This document shows positions 22,979 through 32,547 of a DNA stretch of 64,000 nucleotides, piece by piece. How positions within the stretch are numbered: the stretch's first letter is position 1; every line of letters begins with the position of its first letter. The notes below the pieces were generated by a model. The model was not told the origin of the DNA. It did not search any database and was given only the letters and a program-made list of their open reading frames with translations. The DNA is taken from contig NZ_AP025032.1 in NCBI RefSeq assembly GCF_019973775.1, positions 434,001 to 498,000 of the forward strand, given 5' to 3'. The DNA comes from Aureimonas sp. SA4125. Lineage in GTDB: Bacteria > Pseudomonadota > Alphaproteobacteria > Rhizobiales > Rhizobiaceae. Position numbers and translations under genes: made by a program.

Positions 22979-25051
22979 ATGTCCCTTTCCATGCCGATCT
23001 CGATGCCGTCCACCAGCGATCCGCTGCTGCAGCCCTTCCAGCTGCGCCACCTCACCCTGAGGAACCGGATCATGTCCACCGCGCATGAGCCGTCCTATTC
23101 CGAAGACGGCATGCCGAAGGACCGCTACCGGCTCTACCATGTCGAGAAGGCCAAGGGCGGGATCGCCATGACGATGACGGCGGGATCGGCCGTCGTCTCG
23201 CCGGACTCGCCGCCCGCCTTCGGCAATCTCCATGCCTACAAGGACGAGATCGTCCCCTACATGAAGCGCCTCGCCGACGAGTGCCACGACCATGGCGCGG
23301 CGGTGATGATCCAGATCACCCATCTCGGCCGGCGTACCGGGGGCACGCAGGGCGACTGGCTGCCGGTCGTCTCCGCCTCGCCGATACGCGAGCCGGCACA
23401 CCGCTCCTTTCCGAAGGAGGCCGAGGACTGGGATCTCGAGCGCATCGCCAGGAACTACGGCGAGGCGGCGCAGCGCATGCAGGCCGCCGGCCTCGACGGC
23501 GTCGAGATCGAGGCCTATGGCCACCTTCTCGACAGCTTCTGGTCGCCCGCAACGAACCGGCGGACAGACGAGCACGGCGGTTCGCTCGACAACCGGCTGC
23601 GCTTCACCTGGATGATCGTCGACGCCGTGCGTAAGGCCGTCGGCCCCGACTTCATCGTCGGCACGCGCATGGTCGTCGACGAGGCCTGGGACATCGGCCT
23701 CTCGAAGTCCGACGGGATAGAGATCGCGCGCCGTCTCGTCGCTTCCGGCAAGATCGACTTCCTGAATGTCATTCGCGGCCATCTCGACCACGACAAGGAT
23801 CTCGTCGACGTCATCCCGATCCAGGGCATGCCGGCTTCGCCGCATCTCGACTTTGCGGGCGAGGTGCGTGCGGCGACGCGCTATCCAGTCTTCCACGCCG
23901 CCCGCATCGCCGATGTCGCCACCGCCCGCCATGCCATCGCCGAGGGCAAGCTCGACATGGTCGGCATGACCCGCGCGCACATCGCCGACCCGCATATCGT
24001 GCGCAAGATCATCGCCGGCCGCGAGCACGAGATCCGTCCCTGCGTCGGCGCCACCTACTGCCTCGACCGGATCTACGAGGGCGGCGGGGCGCTGTGCATC
24101 CACAACGCCGCGACGGGCCGCGAACTGACCATGCCGCAACTGCTGCAGCGGTCGCCGAACCCGGGCAAGCGCGTCGTCGTCATCGGCGCCGGCCCTGCCG
24201 GCCTCGAGGCGGCGCGCGTTTCGGCCGAACGCGGCCACCGCGTCACCGTGCTGGAGGCGAGCGGCTCGGCCGGCGGCCAGATCATGCTCGCCGCCCGCCT
24301 GCCGCGCCGACGCGAGCTCGCCGGCATCGTCGACTGGCGCCTCGCCGAGCTCGAGCGGCTCGGGGCGGAAATCCGCTACAACGTTTACGCCGAGGCCGAG
24401 GAGGTGCTGGCCGAGGCGCCCGACATGGTTTTTGTCGCCACCGGCGGCATGCCGCAGAACCCGGCGCTGGAAGAGGGCGACGACCTCCTGACGTCGAGCT
24501 GGGATATCCTCGCCGGCACGCTCAAGCCCGACGGCCCGATCCTTCTCTACGACGACAACGGCAACCATCCCGGCATGATGGCGGCAGAGATGATCGCGCG
24601 CCTCGGCATCCCGCTGGAAATCGTCACGCCCGAGCGCAATTTCGCCTGCGATGTCGGCGGCATGAACCATGTCCCTTACGCCCGGGCGTTCGCCGAGACC
24701 GGCACGCGGCTCACCATACAGAAGCGGCTGAAAGCGGTGAAGCGGCGCGGCAATGGCCTCGTCGCCGTGCTCGACAGCGATTGGGCACCTGGCAACCGCG
24801 AGGAGCGCGAGGTGCGCCAGGTCGTCGTCGAGCACGGAACGGTGCCGATGGACGAGCTCTATTTCGCCCTGAAGCCCCTGTCGAAGAACCTCGGCGCCAT
24901 CGATTACGACGCGCTCCTCGCCCAACGCTGGCCGTTGCCGAACACGAAGGCCGACGCCGCCTTCCACCTCGTCCGCCTTGGCGATGCCGTCTCCTCGCGC
25001 AACATCCACGCCGCCATCTATGACGGGCTGCGCTACGCGATGTTGCTGTAA
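22979..25051 (+). CDS. NADH:flavin oxidoreductase with pyridine-nucleotide-disulfide domain (DgcA/Stc2-like)
   Basis: This 690-aa two-part flavoenzyme has an Old Yellow Enzyme TIM barrel (about residues 15-360: LRNRIMSTAHE, GVEIEAYGHLLDSFWSPATNRRTDEHGG) followed by an FAD/NAD-binding region starting VVVIGAGPAGLEAA near residue 400. The family includes trimethylamine dehydrogenase, 2,4-dienoyl-CoA reductase and N-demethylases such as dimethylglycine or stachydrine demethylase, which it most resembles. In the iron-sulfur signature CVGATYC...LCIHNAATG the usual second Cys is Ala. The start at 22979 is one of several close ATGs. The substrate cannot be fixed from sequence. Confidence 0.82.
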   Translation: MSLSMPISMPSTSDPLLQPFQLRHLTLRNRIMSTAHEPSYSEDGMPKDRYRLYHVEKAKGGIAMTMTAGSAVVSPDSPPAFGNLHAYKDEIVPYMKRLADECHDHGAAVMIQITHLGRRTGGTQGDWLPVVSASPIREPAHRSFPKEAEDWDLERIARNYGEAAQRMQAAGLDGVEIEAYGHLLDSFWSPATNRRTDEHGGSLDNRLRFTWMIVDAVRKAVGPDFIVGTRMVVDEAWDIGLSKSDGIEIARRLVASGKIDFLNVIRGHLDHDKDLVDVIPIQGMPASPHLDFAGEVRAATRYPVFHAARIADVATARHAIAEGKLDMVGMTRAHIADPHIVRKIIAGREHEIRPCVGATYCLDRIYEGGGALCIHNAATGRELTMPQLLQRSPNPGKRVVVIGAGPAGLEAARVSAERGHRVTVLEASGSAGGQIMLAARLPRRRELAGIVDWRLAELERLGAEIRYNVYAEAEEVLAEAPDMVFVATGGMPQNPALEEGDDLLTSSWDILAGTLKPDGPILLYDDNGNHPGMMAAEMIARLGIPLEIVTPERNFACDVGGMNHVPYARAFAETGTRLTIQKRLKAVKRRGNGLVAVLDSDWAPGNREEREVRQVVVEHGTVPMDELYFALKPLSKNLGAIDYDALLAQRWPLPNTKADAAFHLVRLGDAVSSRNIHAAIYDGLRYAMLL

Positions 25052-25128
25052 GATGTCGGGAAGAGGGGGAGGCCAGGGGTGGAACCGCGCAGTGCTCTCT
25101 GTCCCGGTGTCGGCTGCCCGGACGCTTT

Positions 25129-25257
25129 CGTCATCCCGGCCTTGAGCCGGGATCCATGCCGAGGCCGCGCCGCGCGCCAAACCGGCGCAGGAAAAGGCCC
25201 TCCACGATCTCGTTTAACGATTTGGAATGGATCCCGGCTCAAGGCCGGGACGACGAA
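25129..25257. repeat. Palindrome-ended intergenic repeat, copy 1
   Basis: This ~129-bp element has ends that are inverted repeats: the left reads GTCATCCCGGCCTTGAGCC, continuing GGGATCCATGCC, and the right reads GGAATGGATCCCGGCTCAAG, continuing GCCGGGACGAC. A second copy in the same orientation lies at 28114-28252, and the pair brackets the copper ATPase gene. This type of short non-coding repeat is widely dispersed in alphaproteobacteria. The rest of the 25052-25394 gap holds no supported gene. Confidence 0.8.
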
Positions 25258-25394
25258 GCGTCAAAGTGTGCGGCAGCGTCACATGCTGCAAGGCGGCAAC
25301 CAAGAGCCACCGCCGCTCCCTCATTCGGCCGCCGCTTCGCGCTGGCCATCGTCGCCCCTGCGGGGAGACGAATGGCGAGCCTTCTCGTGCCGCG

Positions 25395-27890
25395 CTACAG
25401 CTTCACCGCCCGCAACCGCAGCGCATTGCCGATGACCGATACCGAGGACAGGCTCATCGCCAGCGCCGCCAGCATCGGCGACAGGAGCAGGCCGAAGACC
25501 GGATAGAGCGCGCCGGCCGCCACCGGCACGCCGACCATGTTGTAGGCAAAGGCGAAGAAGAGATTCTGGCGGATATTCGCCATCGTCGCTTCGGCAAGCC
25601 GGCGGGCGCGGACGATGCCGTTGAGGTCGCCCTTGACCAGCGTGATGCCGGCGCTCTCCATCGCGACGTCGGCGCCGGTGCCCATGGCGATGCCGACATC
25701 GGCGGCGGCGAGTGCCGGCGCATCGTTGACGCCGTCGCCGGCGACCGCGACCCTGCACCCGCGCGCCCTGAGGCCGTCGACCAGTGCCTTCTTGTCCTCC
25801 GGGAGAAGGCCCGCATGCACCTCGTCGATGCCGAGTTGCACGGCCAAGGCACGCGCCGTGCGTTCGGTGTCGCCGGTCGCCATGATGATCCGGAGGCCGC
25901 TCGCTTGCAGCGCCCTTACCGCTTCGGCCGTCGTCGGCTTGATCCGGTCGGAGACGGCGACGAGGCCGGCGATCCTGTCGTCGACGGCGACGAACATCGC
26001 CGTCTTGCCTTCGCGCTCGAGGCTTTCGGCGCGCGGTTCGAGGTCGCCGAGGTCGATGCCCGCCATCATCGCGCGGTTGCCGAGGCTGACCTTCAGGCCT
26101 TCGATCGTGGCGAGGACGCCCTTGCCGTTGATCGCCTCGAAGCCGTCGGCCGCGCTCAGCGTCAGCCCGCGCGCCTCCGCTTCGCCGAGGATCGCTTCGG
26201 CCAGCGGATGCTGCGAGCCTCGCTCCAGCGCAGCGGCGAGGGCCAGCAGCCGGTCCTCGTCGCCGTCGAGGGCGGCGACGTCGGTCAGGACGGGCTTGCC
26301 CTCGGTCAGCGTGCCGGTCTTGTCGACGACCAGCGTGTCGACGGTGGAAAAGCGCTCCAGCGCCTCGGCCTCGCGGACGAGGACGCCGGCCTGAGCACCG
26401 CGGCCGGTGGCGGTCATGATCGACATCGGCGTGGCAAGGCCGAGCGCGCAGGGGCAGGCGATGATCAGCACCGAGACGGCCGCGACCAGGGCATGGATGA
26501 GCGCCGGTTCCGGGCCGAGCAAGGCCCAGGCGGCGAAGGCGATGATCGCGACCGACACGACTGCCGGGACGAAGGCGCCCGCCACCCGATCGGCGAGGGC
26601 CTGGATCGGCGCGCGCGAGCGCTGCGCCTTGCCGACCATGTCGACGATGCGCGCGAGCGTCGTCTCCGCGCCGACCTTTTCGGCGACGAGGACGAAGGAG
26701 CCGTTGCGGTTCAGCGTGCCGCCGGTGACCGCGTCGCCCGCGCCCTTTTCGACGGGCAGCGGCTCGCCCGTGATCATGCTCTCGTCGACGCTGGAGGAGC
26801 CTTCCGCCACCTTTCCGTCGACGGGGATGCTGTCGCCGGGGCGAACCCGCAGCCGGTCGCCCTGCTGCACCGCGTCCAGCGCTACTTCCGTCTCCGAGCC
26901 GTCGGCGGCGAGACGCCGCGCCGTCTTGGGCGAGAGGTCGAGAAGCGCGCGGATCGCCGAGCCGGTGCGCTCGCGCGCCTTCAGTTCGAGGATCTGGCCG
27001 ACGAAGATCAGGGCGACGATCACCGTCGCCGCCTCGTAGTAGACGGGAACGCTGCCTCCCATGTCCGCCATCCCGTCCATGCCGCCGATGCGCAGCGAGT
27101 CGGGGAAGAGTCCGGGCAGGAAGGTTGCGACGAGGCTGAACAGATAGGCGGCGCCGACGCCGAGCGCGATCAGCGTCCACATGTTGGGCGAGCGGTTGAC
27201 GATCGACTGCCAGCCGCGGCGGAAGAAGGGGAGGGCCGCCCAGAGCACCACGGGCGTCGCCAGCGCGAATTCGAGGAGAATCGCGGCTCTCTCGCCGATC
27301 CAGTCGCGCACGGGCAGGCCGAGCATCGGTCCCATCGTGAGAACCAGCAGCGGCACGGCGCAGACAAGGCTCACCCAGAACCGGCGGGTAAAGTCGACGA
27401 GTTCGGGATTGGGACCCGCATCGCCCCCGGTCACGCCCATGGGCTCAAGTGCCATCCCGCATTTCGGACAATCGCCGAAATGATCCTGCACGATCTCGGG
27501 ATGCATCGGGCAGGTGTAGAGCGTACCGGCAGGGGCCGCCGGCGGGGTGGGTCGCGCACCTTCGTAGGCGGCGGGGTCGGACTCGAATTTCGCCTGGCAG
27601 CCGACCGAACAGAAGTAGAAGCGGTGTCCCCCGTGCTTGGCCGTGTGGGCCGCCGTGGCCCGGTCGACGGTCATGCCGCAGACGGGATCCTTGGCCGTCA
27701 GATAGGCCGCGGGGTCGGCGGCGAACTTTTGGGCGCATCCAGCGCAGCAGAAATGAAACTGCCGGCCCTCATGGGTCTGGCTCGGCCTGCCCGCATCTGG
27801 ATCGACCGTCATGCCGCAGACCGGGTCGCGCACGACCGCGGAGGGCTTGGTGGCATCGCCACGGACGTCGAGGAGAGAGGTGTGGGACAC
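25395..27890 (-). CDS. copA: Copper-translocating P-type ATPase with N-terminal YHS metal domains
   Basis: This ~831-aa P1B-type ATPase likely exports Cu(I) across the inner membrane. The N-terminus has two tandem YHS/TRASH-like modules (DPVCGMTVD with FCCAGC, then DPVCGMTVD with FCSVGC) and a heavy-metal-binding motif [20 protein letters not shown]. The core has [13 protein letters not shown], the transmembrane metal site [10 protein letters not shown], the phosphorylated [18 protein letters not shown] and [16 protein letters not shown]. The GTG at 27890 is preferred because GGAAGG precedes it and the predicted transcript starts only about 27 bp upstream; a TTG at 27911 would be nearly leaderless. 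The YHS modules replace the usual CxxC domains. Confidence 0.92.
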   Translation of the reverse strand: MSHTSLLDVRGDATKPSAVVRDPVCGMTVDPDAGRPSQTHEGRQFHFCCAGCAQKFAADPAAYLTAKDPVCGMTVDRATAAHTAKHGGHRFYFCSVGCQAKFESDPAAYEGARPTPPAAPAGTLYTCPMHPEIVQDHFGDCPKCGMALEPMGVTGGDAGPNPELVDFTRRFWVSLVCAVPLLVLTMGPMLGLPVRDWIGERAAILLEFALATPVVLWAALPFFRRGWQSIVNRSPNMWTLIALGVGAAYLFSLVATFLPGLFPDSLRIGGMDGMADMGGSVPVYYEAATVIVALIFVGQILELKARERTGSAIRALLDLSPKTARRLAADGSETEVALDAVQQGDRLRVRPGDSIPVDGKVAEGSSSVDESMITGEPLPVEKGAGDAVTGGTLNRNGSFVLVAEKVGAETTLARIVDMVGKAQRSRAPIQALADRVAGAFVPAVVSVAIIAFAAWALLGPEPALIHALVAAVSVLIIACPCALGLATPMSIMTATGRGAQAGVLVREAEALERFSTVDTLVVDKTGTLTEGKPVLTDVAALDGDEDRLLALAAALERGSQHPLAEAILGEAEARGLTLSAADGFEAINGKGVLATIEGLKVSLGNRAMMAGIDLGDLEPRAESLEREGKTAMFVAVDDRIAGLVAVSDRIKPTTAEAVRALQASGLRIIMATGDTERTARALAVQLGIDEVHAGLLPEDKKALVDGLRARGCRVAVAGDGVNDAPALAAADVGIAMGTGADVAMESAGITLVKGDLNGIVRARRLAEATMANIRQNLFFAFAYNMVGVPVAAGALYPVFGLLLSPMLAALAMSLSSVSVIGNALRLRAVKL

Positions 27891-27923
27891 GGGCGGAACC
27901 TTCCGGAGCAAGTCGCTCTCCCG

Positions 27924-27954
27924 GACATGAGGCTTCCCGTCGCTGGAAGGTCAA
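27924..27954 (-). promoter_or_regulatory. CueR/HmrR-type copper operator-promoter of copA
   Basis: On the minus strand TTGACCTTCC (from 27954) and GGGAAG form the inverted CTTCC/GGAAG element typical of CueR/HmrR, MerR-family copper activators. TTGACC acts as -35. A 19-bp spacer leads to a weak -10 near 27924-27929, the elongated spacing characteristic of this family. The regulator gene is not in the window. The match is by known consensus, not experiment. Confidence 0.75.
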
Positions 27955-28113
27955 GGGCCGTATGTGGCCGAGGGCAGGTGTCGATCCGGACGGCCGGGAG
28001 GAAGTCAGGCGCTCATATCGGAAAGATCGTTTGAAGCTTGCACTGAAATTGACCATGAATGCGAAATGGCGTCTGATACGGCAATGTTGAGCGTGAGTTT
28101 CTGTCCTGCGAAA

Positions 28114-28252
28114 GTCGTCATCCCGGGCTTGACCCGGGATCCATGCCGAGGCGCTGTCACTGCCAAACCCGCGGCAGGAGAAGCAGGGTCACCGTCCTCG
28201 ATCTCGTTCGGCGGATTTGGAATGGATCCCGGGTCAAGCCTGGGATGACGAG
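28114..28252. repeat. Palindrome-ended intergenic repeat, copy 2
   Basis: This ~139-bp element starts GTCGTCATCCCGGGCTTGAC, continuing CCGGGATCCATGCC, and ends GGAATGGATCCCGGGTCAAG, continuing CCTGGGATGACGAG. It is in direct orientation relative to the copy at 25129-25257, with a similar interior including CGATCTCGTT. It lies between copA and eutB. It is non-coding and a likely small dispersed element. Confidence 0.8.
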
Positions 28253-28379
28253 CGTCTGGAGGCGGGAGCCTACGAGCGGCGTTCACCGGACCTGGTTCGG
28301 CAGGGGGCGCAGCCCGGAGTGTGGCCGCAGCCGTTCTCGGGAAAGCACCTTGCGCCGCCGCGCATGAGAAGGAACCAAC

Positions 28380-29738
28380 ATGTCACCGGAAACCCTGCGG
28401 ACCCTGATGGCGCACGCTTCACCGCCGCGATCGGGCGATTTTCTGGCGGGACTGGCCTGCGACAGCCAGGCGGCGCGGGTGAAGGCGCAGCGGCAACTGG
28501 CCGATACCGGCCTCGCCGAGATCCTGGCGACGCCACTGGTCGCGCCGGAGGTCGACGAGGTGACCCGGCTTATCCTGGAAAGCCACGATGCCCTGGCCTT
28601 CGCCCCGATCGCGCATCACTCCGTCGGCTCGTTCCGGGAATGGCTGCTGTCGGACGCGGCCACGCCCGAGACGCTGGCCGCGCTGAAATGGGCGCTGACG
28701 CCGGAAATGGTCGCGGCGGTGTCGAAGATCATGCGCAACCAGGATCTGATCGCGGTCGCGGCCAAGCGGCCCGTGGTCACGGCGTTCCGCACCACGGTCG
28801 GCCTGCCCGGGCGCCTTTCGGTTCGGATCCAGCCGAACCATCCGACCGACGATGTCCGCGGCGTTGCGGCGTCGATCGTCGACGGGCTGCAGTTCGGCTG
28901 CGGCGACGCGGTGATCGGCATCAATCCGGCGACCGACAGCCCGGATGCGATGATCCGGCTCCTGGATCTCATCGAGGATCTGCGCCTCAGCCTCGACTGC
29001 CCGGTGCAGAGCTGCGTCCTCGCCCATGTCACGACGGCGCTCGCGGTAATGGAACGGGGCGCCCCGGTCGATCTCGTCTTCCAGTCGGTGGCGGGGTCGG
29101 AAGCCGCCAACGCCTCCTTCGGGATCGACCTCGGGATCCTGCGCGAGGCGCATGCCGCCGCCGCCGAACTGAAGCGCGGCACGGTCGGGCAGAACGCCAT
29201 GTATTTCGAGACGGGGCAGGGCGCGGCCCTGTCGGCCAACGCCCATCACGGCCTCGACCAGCAAACCATGGAGACGCGCGCCTATGCCGTCGCGAGAGCC
29301 TTCGATCCGCTGCTGGTCAACACCGTCGTCGGCTTCATCGGGCCGGAATATCTCTACGACGGCAAGGAGATCATCCGCGCCGGGCTGGAGGATCATTTCT
29401 GCGGCAAGTTGCTCGGCCTGCCGATGGGCGTCGACGTCTGCTACACCAACCATGCCGAGGCCGACCAGGACGACATGGACACGCTTCTGACGCTGCTGGG
29501 GGTGGCCGGCGTCAACTTCGTCATGGGCGTGCCGGGATCGGACGACATCATGCTGAACTACCAGTCGACGTCCTTTCACGATGCCGCGTACATCCGCAAC
29601 GTCCTGTCCCTGCGCGCGGCGCCGGAATTCGAGGCCTGGGCGCAGCGTTTCGGCATTTTCGAGGCGACGGGGCAGTTACGGCAGGCGGATCGCTCGCGCG
29701 AACTCCTGTCGCAGATGCAACTTCTGGAGGCGTCCTGA
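28380..29738 (+). CDS. eutB: Ethanolamine ammonia-lyase large subunit EutB
   Basis: This 452-aa catalytic subunit of the adenosylcobalamin-dependent lyase splits ethanolamine to acetaldehyde and ammonia. Recognisable segments are KRPVVTAFRTTVGLPGRLSV, RIQPNHPTDDVRGVAAS, GDAVIGINPATDSPD, ETGQGAALSANAHHG, FIGPEYLYDGKEIIRAGLEDHF and GVDVCYTNHAEADQDDMD. GAAGGAA precedes the ATG. The stop is directly followed by the eutC ATG. No cobalamin riboswitch is evident upstream. Confidence 0.96.
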   Translation: MSPETLRTLMAHASPPRSGDFLAGLACDSQAARVKAQRQLADTGLAEILATPLVAPEVDEVTRLILESHDALAFAPIAHHSVGSFREWLLSDAATPETLAALKWALTPEMVAAVSKIMRNQDLIAVAAKRPVVTAFRTTVGLPGRLSVRIQPNHPTDDVRGVAASIVDGLQFGCGDAVIGINPATDSPDAMIRLLDLIEDLRLSLDCPVQSCVLAHVTTALAVMERGAPVDLVFQSVAGSEAANASFGIDLGILREAHAAAAELKRGTVGQNAMYFETGQGAALSANAHHGLDQQTMETRAYAVARAFDPLLVNTVVGFIGPEYLYDGKEIIRAGLEDHFCGKLLGLPMGVDVCYTNHAEADQDDMDTLLTLLGVAGVNFVMGVPGSDDIMLNYQSTSFHDAAYIRNVLSLRAAPEFEAWAQRFGIFEATGQLRQADRSRELLSQMQLLEAS

Positions 29739-30527
29739 ATGGAAGGCGAACCGCCCCATCCGATCGCCGCGCTCCGGCGTTTCACCGCGGCGCGCATCGG
29801 CCTCGGCCGCCATGGCGCGGGGCTGCCGACAGCGGCCTCGCTCGATTTCGCGGAAGCGCATGCCCGCGCCCGCGACGCGGTCCACGCCGCCTTCGACGTC
29901 GACGCCATCAGCGCGCGCCTCGAGGCTGCGGGTCTCGATCCGCTGCGCGTTTCCAGCGCCGCGCCCGGCCGCGCGCTCTATCTCCGCCGGCCCGATCTCG
30001 GTCGACAGCTCGACCCCGCCTCTGTGCCGCTGCTGCCGATGGGCACGGCGCCCGATCTCGTCCTCGTCATTGGCGACGGCCTGTCGGCGCATGCGGTCAA
30101 TTCCTACGGCGCGGAGACGGCGCTCGCGATCCTCGCGCTTCTTCCGCGCGCCTGGCGGATTGCGCCACCGGTGCTGGCGACGGGCGCGCGCGTCGCCCTC
30201 TCCGATCCGATCGGCGAGAGGTTGGGCGCGCGGCTGGCGCTGATGCTCATCGGCGAGCGACCGGGCCTCTCGGCCGCCGACAGCCTCGGCGCCTATCTGA
30301 CCTTCGGCCCGCGAGCCGGGCGCACCGACGCCGATCGCAACTGCGTCTCGAACATCCGTGCCGGCGGTCTTACCCCGGCGCTTGCGGCCGTGAAGATCGC
30401 GGGCCTGCTCATGCGCGCACATGCGCTGGGGCTCAGCGGCGTCTCGCTGAAAGACGATGCGGGATTGATCGAGGCCGAGGCCGTGCCGACGATCCTGCCA
30501 CCGGGGAGCGATCAGGTGCAAAAGTAA
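29739..30527 (+). CDS. eutC: Ethanolamine ammonia-lyase small subunit EutC
   Basis: This 262-aa small subunit contributes to the cobalamin site. [18 protein letters not shown] near residue 104, [32 protein letters not shown] and [17 protein letters not shown] near 200 are family hallmarks. It starts immediately after eutB with no intergenic base and is followed by the permease. No reactivase eutA or microcompartment shell genes are present here, so this is the minimal eutBC type. Confidence 0.96.
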   Translation: MEGEPPHPIAALRRFTAARIGLGRHGAGLPTAASLDFAEAHARARDAVHAAFDVDAISARLEAAGLDPLRVSSAAPGRALYLRRPDLGRQLDPASVPLLPMGTAPDLVLVIGDGLSAHAVNSYGAETALAILALLPRAWRIAPPVLATGARVALSDPIGERLGARLALMLIGERPGLSAADSLGAYLTFGPRAGRTDADRNCVSNIRAGGLTPALAAVKIAGLLMRAHALGLSGVSLKDDAGLIEAEAVPTILPPGSDQVQK

Positions 30528-30613
30528 TGAGCATGACGGCATTCTGCCGCGATTGACAGCAGTGCCGTGATTTGAACACATTGCCTGACGGAACCCTGGT
30601 CAGGAGAACGGGC

Positions 30614-32128
30614 ATGCAGGACTCTTCGGGCGTCACCTACAAGAGCGCCGACGCCGGCTATTTCGAGAAGCGTGGCCTGTCGCGCTATGCGGGGGTCTGG
30701 TCGCTCTGGGCGCTGGGCGTCGGCGCGGTGATCTCAGGCCATTTCTCCGGCTGGAATTTTGGCTTCGCCACCGGCGGATGGGGCGGCATGCTGGTCGCCG
30801 GCATGATCATCGCGGTGATGTATCTCGGCCTCACCTTTTCGATCGCCGAGATGAGCCCGGCGCTGCCGCACACGGGTGCCGCCTACTCCTTTGCCAGAAC
30901 CGCCATGGGGCCCTGGGGCGGCTTCATCACCGGCCTTTGCGAAAACGTCGAATACGTCATCACTCCGGCGGTCATCGTCACCTTCATCACCGCCTATGTG
31001 AACGCCATTCTCGGGCTCGACCCGGCCTATTCGCCCTTCATATGGGTGATCTTCTATCTGATCTTCCTCGGCCTCAACATCTACGGCCTCGAACTCTCCT
31101 TTAAGGTGACGCTGGTCATCACCGTGATCTCGCTGGCGGTGCTGGTGTTCTTCTGGATCAGCGCCTTTCCGAGCATGGATTTCGGGCGCTGGGCGCTGAA
31201 CATCGGCGTCGGCCCGGATGGCGCGGCGGTGGAGCTTCCCGAGGGCAACGGTTCCTGGTTTCCGTTCGGCTTTTCCGGCGTGCTGGCGACGCTGCCCTTC
31301 GCCGTATGGCTTTTCCTCGCCATCGAACAACTACCGCTCGCCGCCGAGGAGTCGGTCGACCCCAAGCGCGACATGCCGCGCGGTATCCTCCTCGGCATGA
31401 TGACGCTGATGATCTCGGCGGTGATGATCGTGCTTCTCAACGCCTCCGTGCCGGGCGTCGGCGCTTTCCATCTTTCGACCTCGCTGGAGCCGCTGCTCGA
31501 CGGCTTCAAGGCGATCTACGGCGACGGCGGCGTGGTGCTGTTCGGCCTCGTGGCGCTGACCGGGCTCATCGCCAGCTTCCACACCATCCTCTACGCGCAG
31601 GGGCGGCAGGTCTATTCGCTCTCGCGCGCCGGCTATTTCCCGACCTTCCTCTCGGTGACGCACGGGACCTACAAGACGCCGCATGTCGCCATGCTCGCCG
31701 GTGCGGTGACGGGCCTTGCCGTGATGCTGATCATCTGGTTTGCGCTCGGCGCCACGGATGCGAGCGCGGCGATCGGCTCGATCCTCCTCAACATGGCGGT
31801 CTTCGCCGCGATGTTCTCCTACATCATGCAAGCCATCTCCTTCATCCTGCTGCGCCGGAACATGCCGGGGATCGAGCGCCCGTTCCGCTCCCCACTCGGC
31901 ATTCCCGGCGCGGTGCTGACGGTGATCATCGCGGTGGTGACGCTCAGCTACCAGGTGCAGGACCCGAACTTCTTCAAGGGCGTCGTCTGGGTGGCCGTCT
32001 GGTTTGCCGTGGCCATCGCCTACTTCGCCTTCGTCGGGCGCCACAAGCTCATCCTCTCTCCCGAGGAGGAATTTGCCATCGAGCATTCCGGCAAGACGTT
32101 CCCGGCGGCGATGAAGCCGGCGCAATAG
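30614..32128 (+). CDS. eat: Ethanolamine permease
   Basis: This 504-aa APC-superfamily transporter has about twelve hydrophobic segments. Early features are KRGLSRYAGVWSLWALGVGAVI, then SGHFSGWNFGFATGGWGGML, which are hallmarks of the ethanolamine permease subfamily; LAAEESVDPKRDMPRGI follows later. The ATG at 30614 has CAGGAGAA seven bases upstream; a TTG at 30572 lies before it. Located 86 bp after eutC, it supplies ethanolamine to the lyase. A strong hairpin follows the gene. Confidence 0.93.
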   Translation: MQDSSGVTYKSADAGYFEKRGLSRYAGVWSLWALGVGAVISGHFSGWNFGFATGGWGGMLVAGMIIAVMYLGLTFSIAEMSPALPHTGAAYSFARTAMGPWGGFITGLCENVEYVITPAVIVTFITAYVNAILGLDPAYSPFIWVIFYLIFLGLNIYGLELSFKVTLVITVISLAVLVFFWISAFPSMDFGRWALNIGVGPDGAAVELPEGNGSWFPFGFSGVLATLPFAVWLFLAIEQLPLAAEESVDPKRDMPRGILLGMMTLMISAVMIVLLNASVPGVGAFHLSTSLEPLLDGFKAIYGDGGVVLFGLVALTGLIASFHTILYAQGRQVYSLSRAGYFPTFLSVTHGTYKTPHVAMLAGAVTGLAVMLIIWFALGATDASAAIGSILLNMAVFAAMFSYIMQAISFILLRRNMPGIERPFRSPLGIPGAVLTVIIAVVTLSYQVQDPNFFKGVVWVAVWFAVAIAYFAFVGRHKLILSPEEEFAIEHSGKTFPAAMKPAQ

Positions 32129-32145
32129 CCGGCCCATCCGTCGCA

Positions 32146-32170
32146 AGGCCCCGGCACCATGCCGGGGCCT
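32146..32170 (+). terminator. Terminator hairpin after the eutBC-permease unit
   Basis: AGGCCCCGGCA (32146-32156) pairs perfectly with TGCCGGGGCCT (32160-32170) around a 3-base loop, 17 bp after the permease stop. Only a single T follows on the plus strand, so efficiency is uncertain. Confidence 0.7.
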
Positions 32171-32306
32171 TCGGCATTGAGGCAGTCCGCACCGACCCGG
32201 TTTCCCTCGGCCGCTTACCAAGGGGGGCGAAATCCGGGCGATCCTGTTCACAAGCCTTTCAGGGGCTGCCGATTTTGCGATGGCGGGCAAGACCCGCCAA
32301 ACCCTT

Positions 32307-32376
32307 CTTGAACCTTGAACCTTGAACCTTGAACCTTGAACCTTGAACCTTGAACCTTGAACCTTGAACCTTGACC
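32307..32376. repeat. Heptanucleotide tandem repeat (CTTGAAC)n
   Basis: Nine perfect consecutive copies of CTTGAAC (32307-32369) are followed by a tenth variant CTTGACC (32370-32376). It lies in a ~419-bp gap between the eut terminator and a small gene, outside any supported coding sequence. It is a simple-sequence repeat expected to vary in copy number between strains. Confidence 0.95.
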
Positions 32377-32547
32377 CAGGAGCCGGCGCGACCGCTGCCG
32401 GATCGCAAACCCGCGTTGGCCTTGCATGATAAGCAGGGCAGAGCGTTCAGTCCTCCCATCAACGCATGCCTGCACTGCCGAATCGACACTTCATATTGCG
32501 ATGCAGCAAGCGCATCTTCTGGTGGAACAAACACTCAGGAGATTTCG

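Noticed and set aside
22796..25180. A ~794-codon open minus-strand frame opposite the Old-Yellow-type gene.
   Set aside because: No domain or ribosome-binding support is seen, while the opposite strand encodes a clear two-domain flavoenzyme. It is a codon-bias artefact.
28253..28379. Cobalamin riboswitch upstream of eutB.
   Set aside because: No B12-box-like segment or matching arrangement of helices could be recognised in the leader.
32307..32376. Possible CRISPR array.
   Set aside because: The units are 7 bp, contiguous and without spacers. There are no cas genes in the window.
32248..32534. Minus-strand frames with repeated SRFKVQG peptides across the heptamer array.
   Set aside because: The peptide repeat is simply the translation of (CTTGAAC)n. 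There is no start signal or conserved sequence around it.
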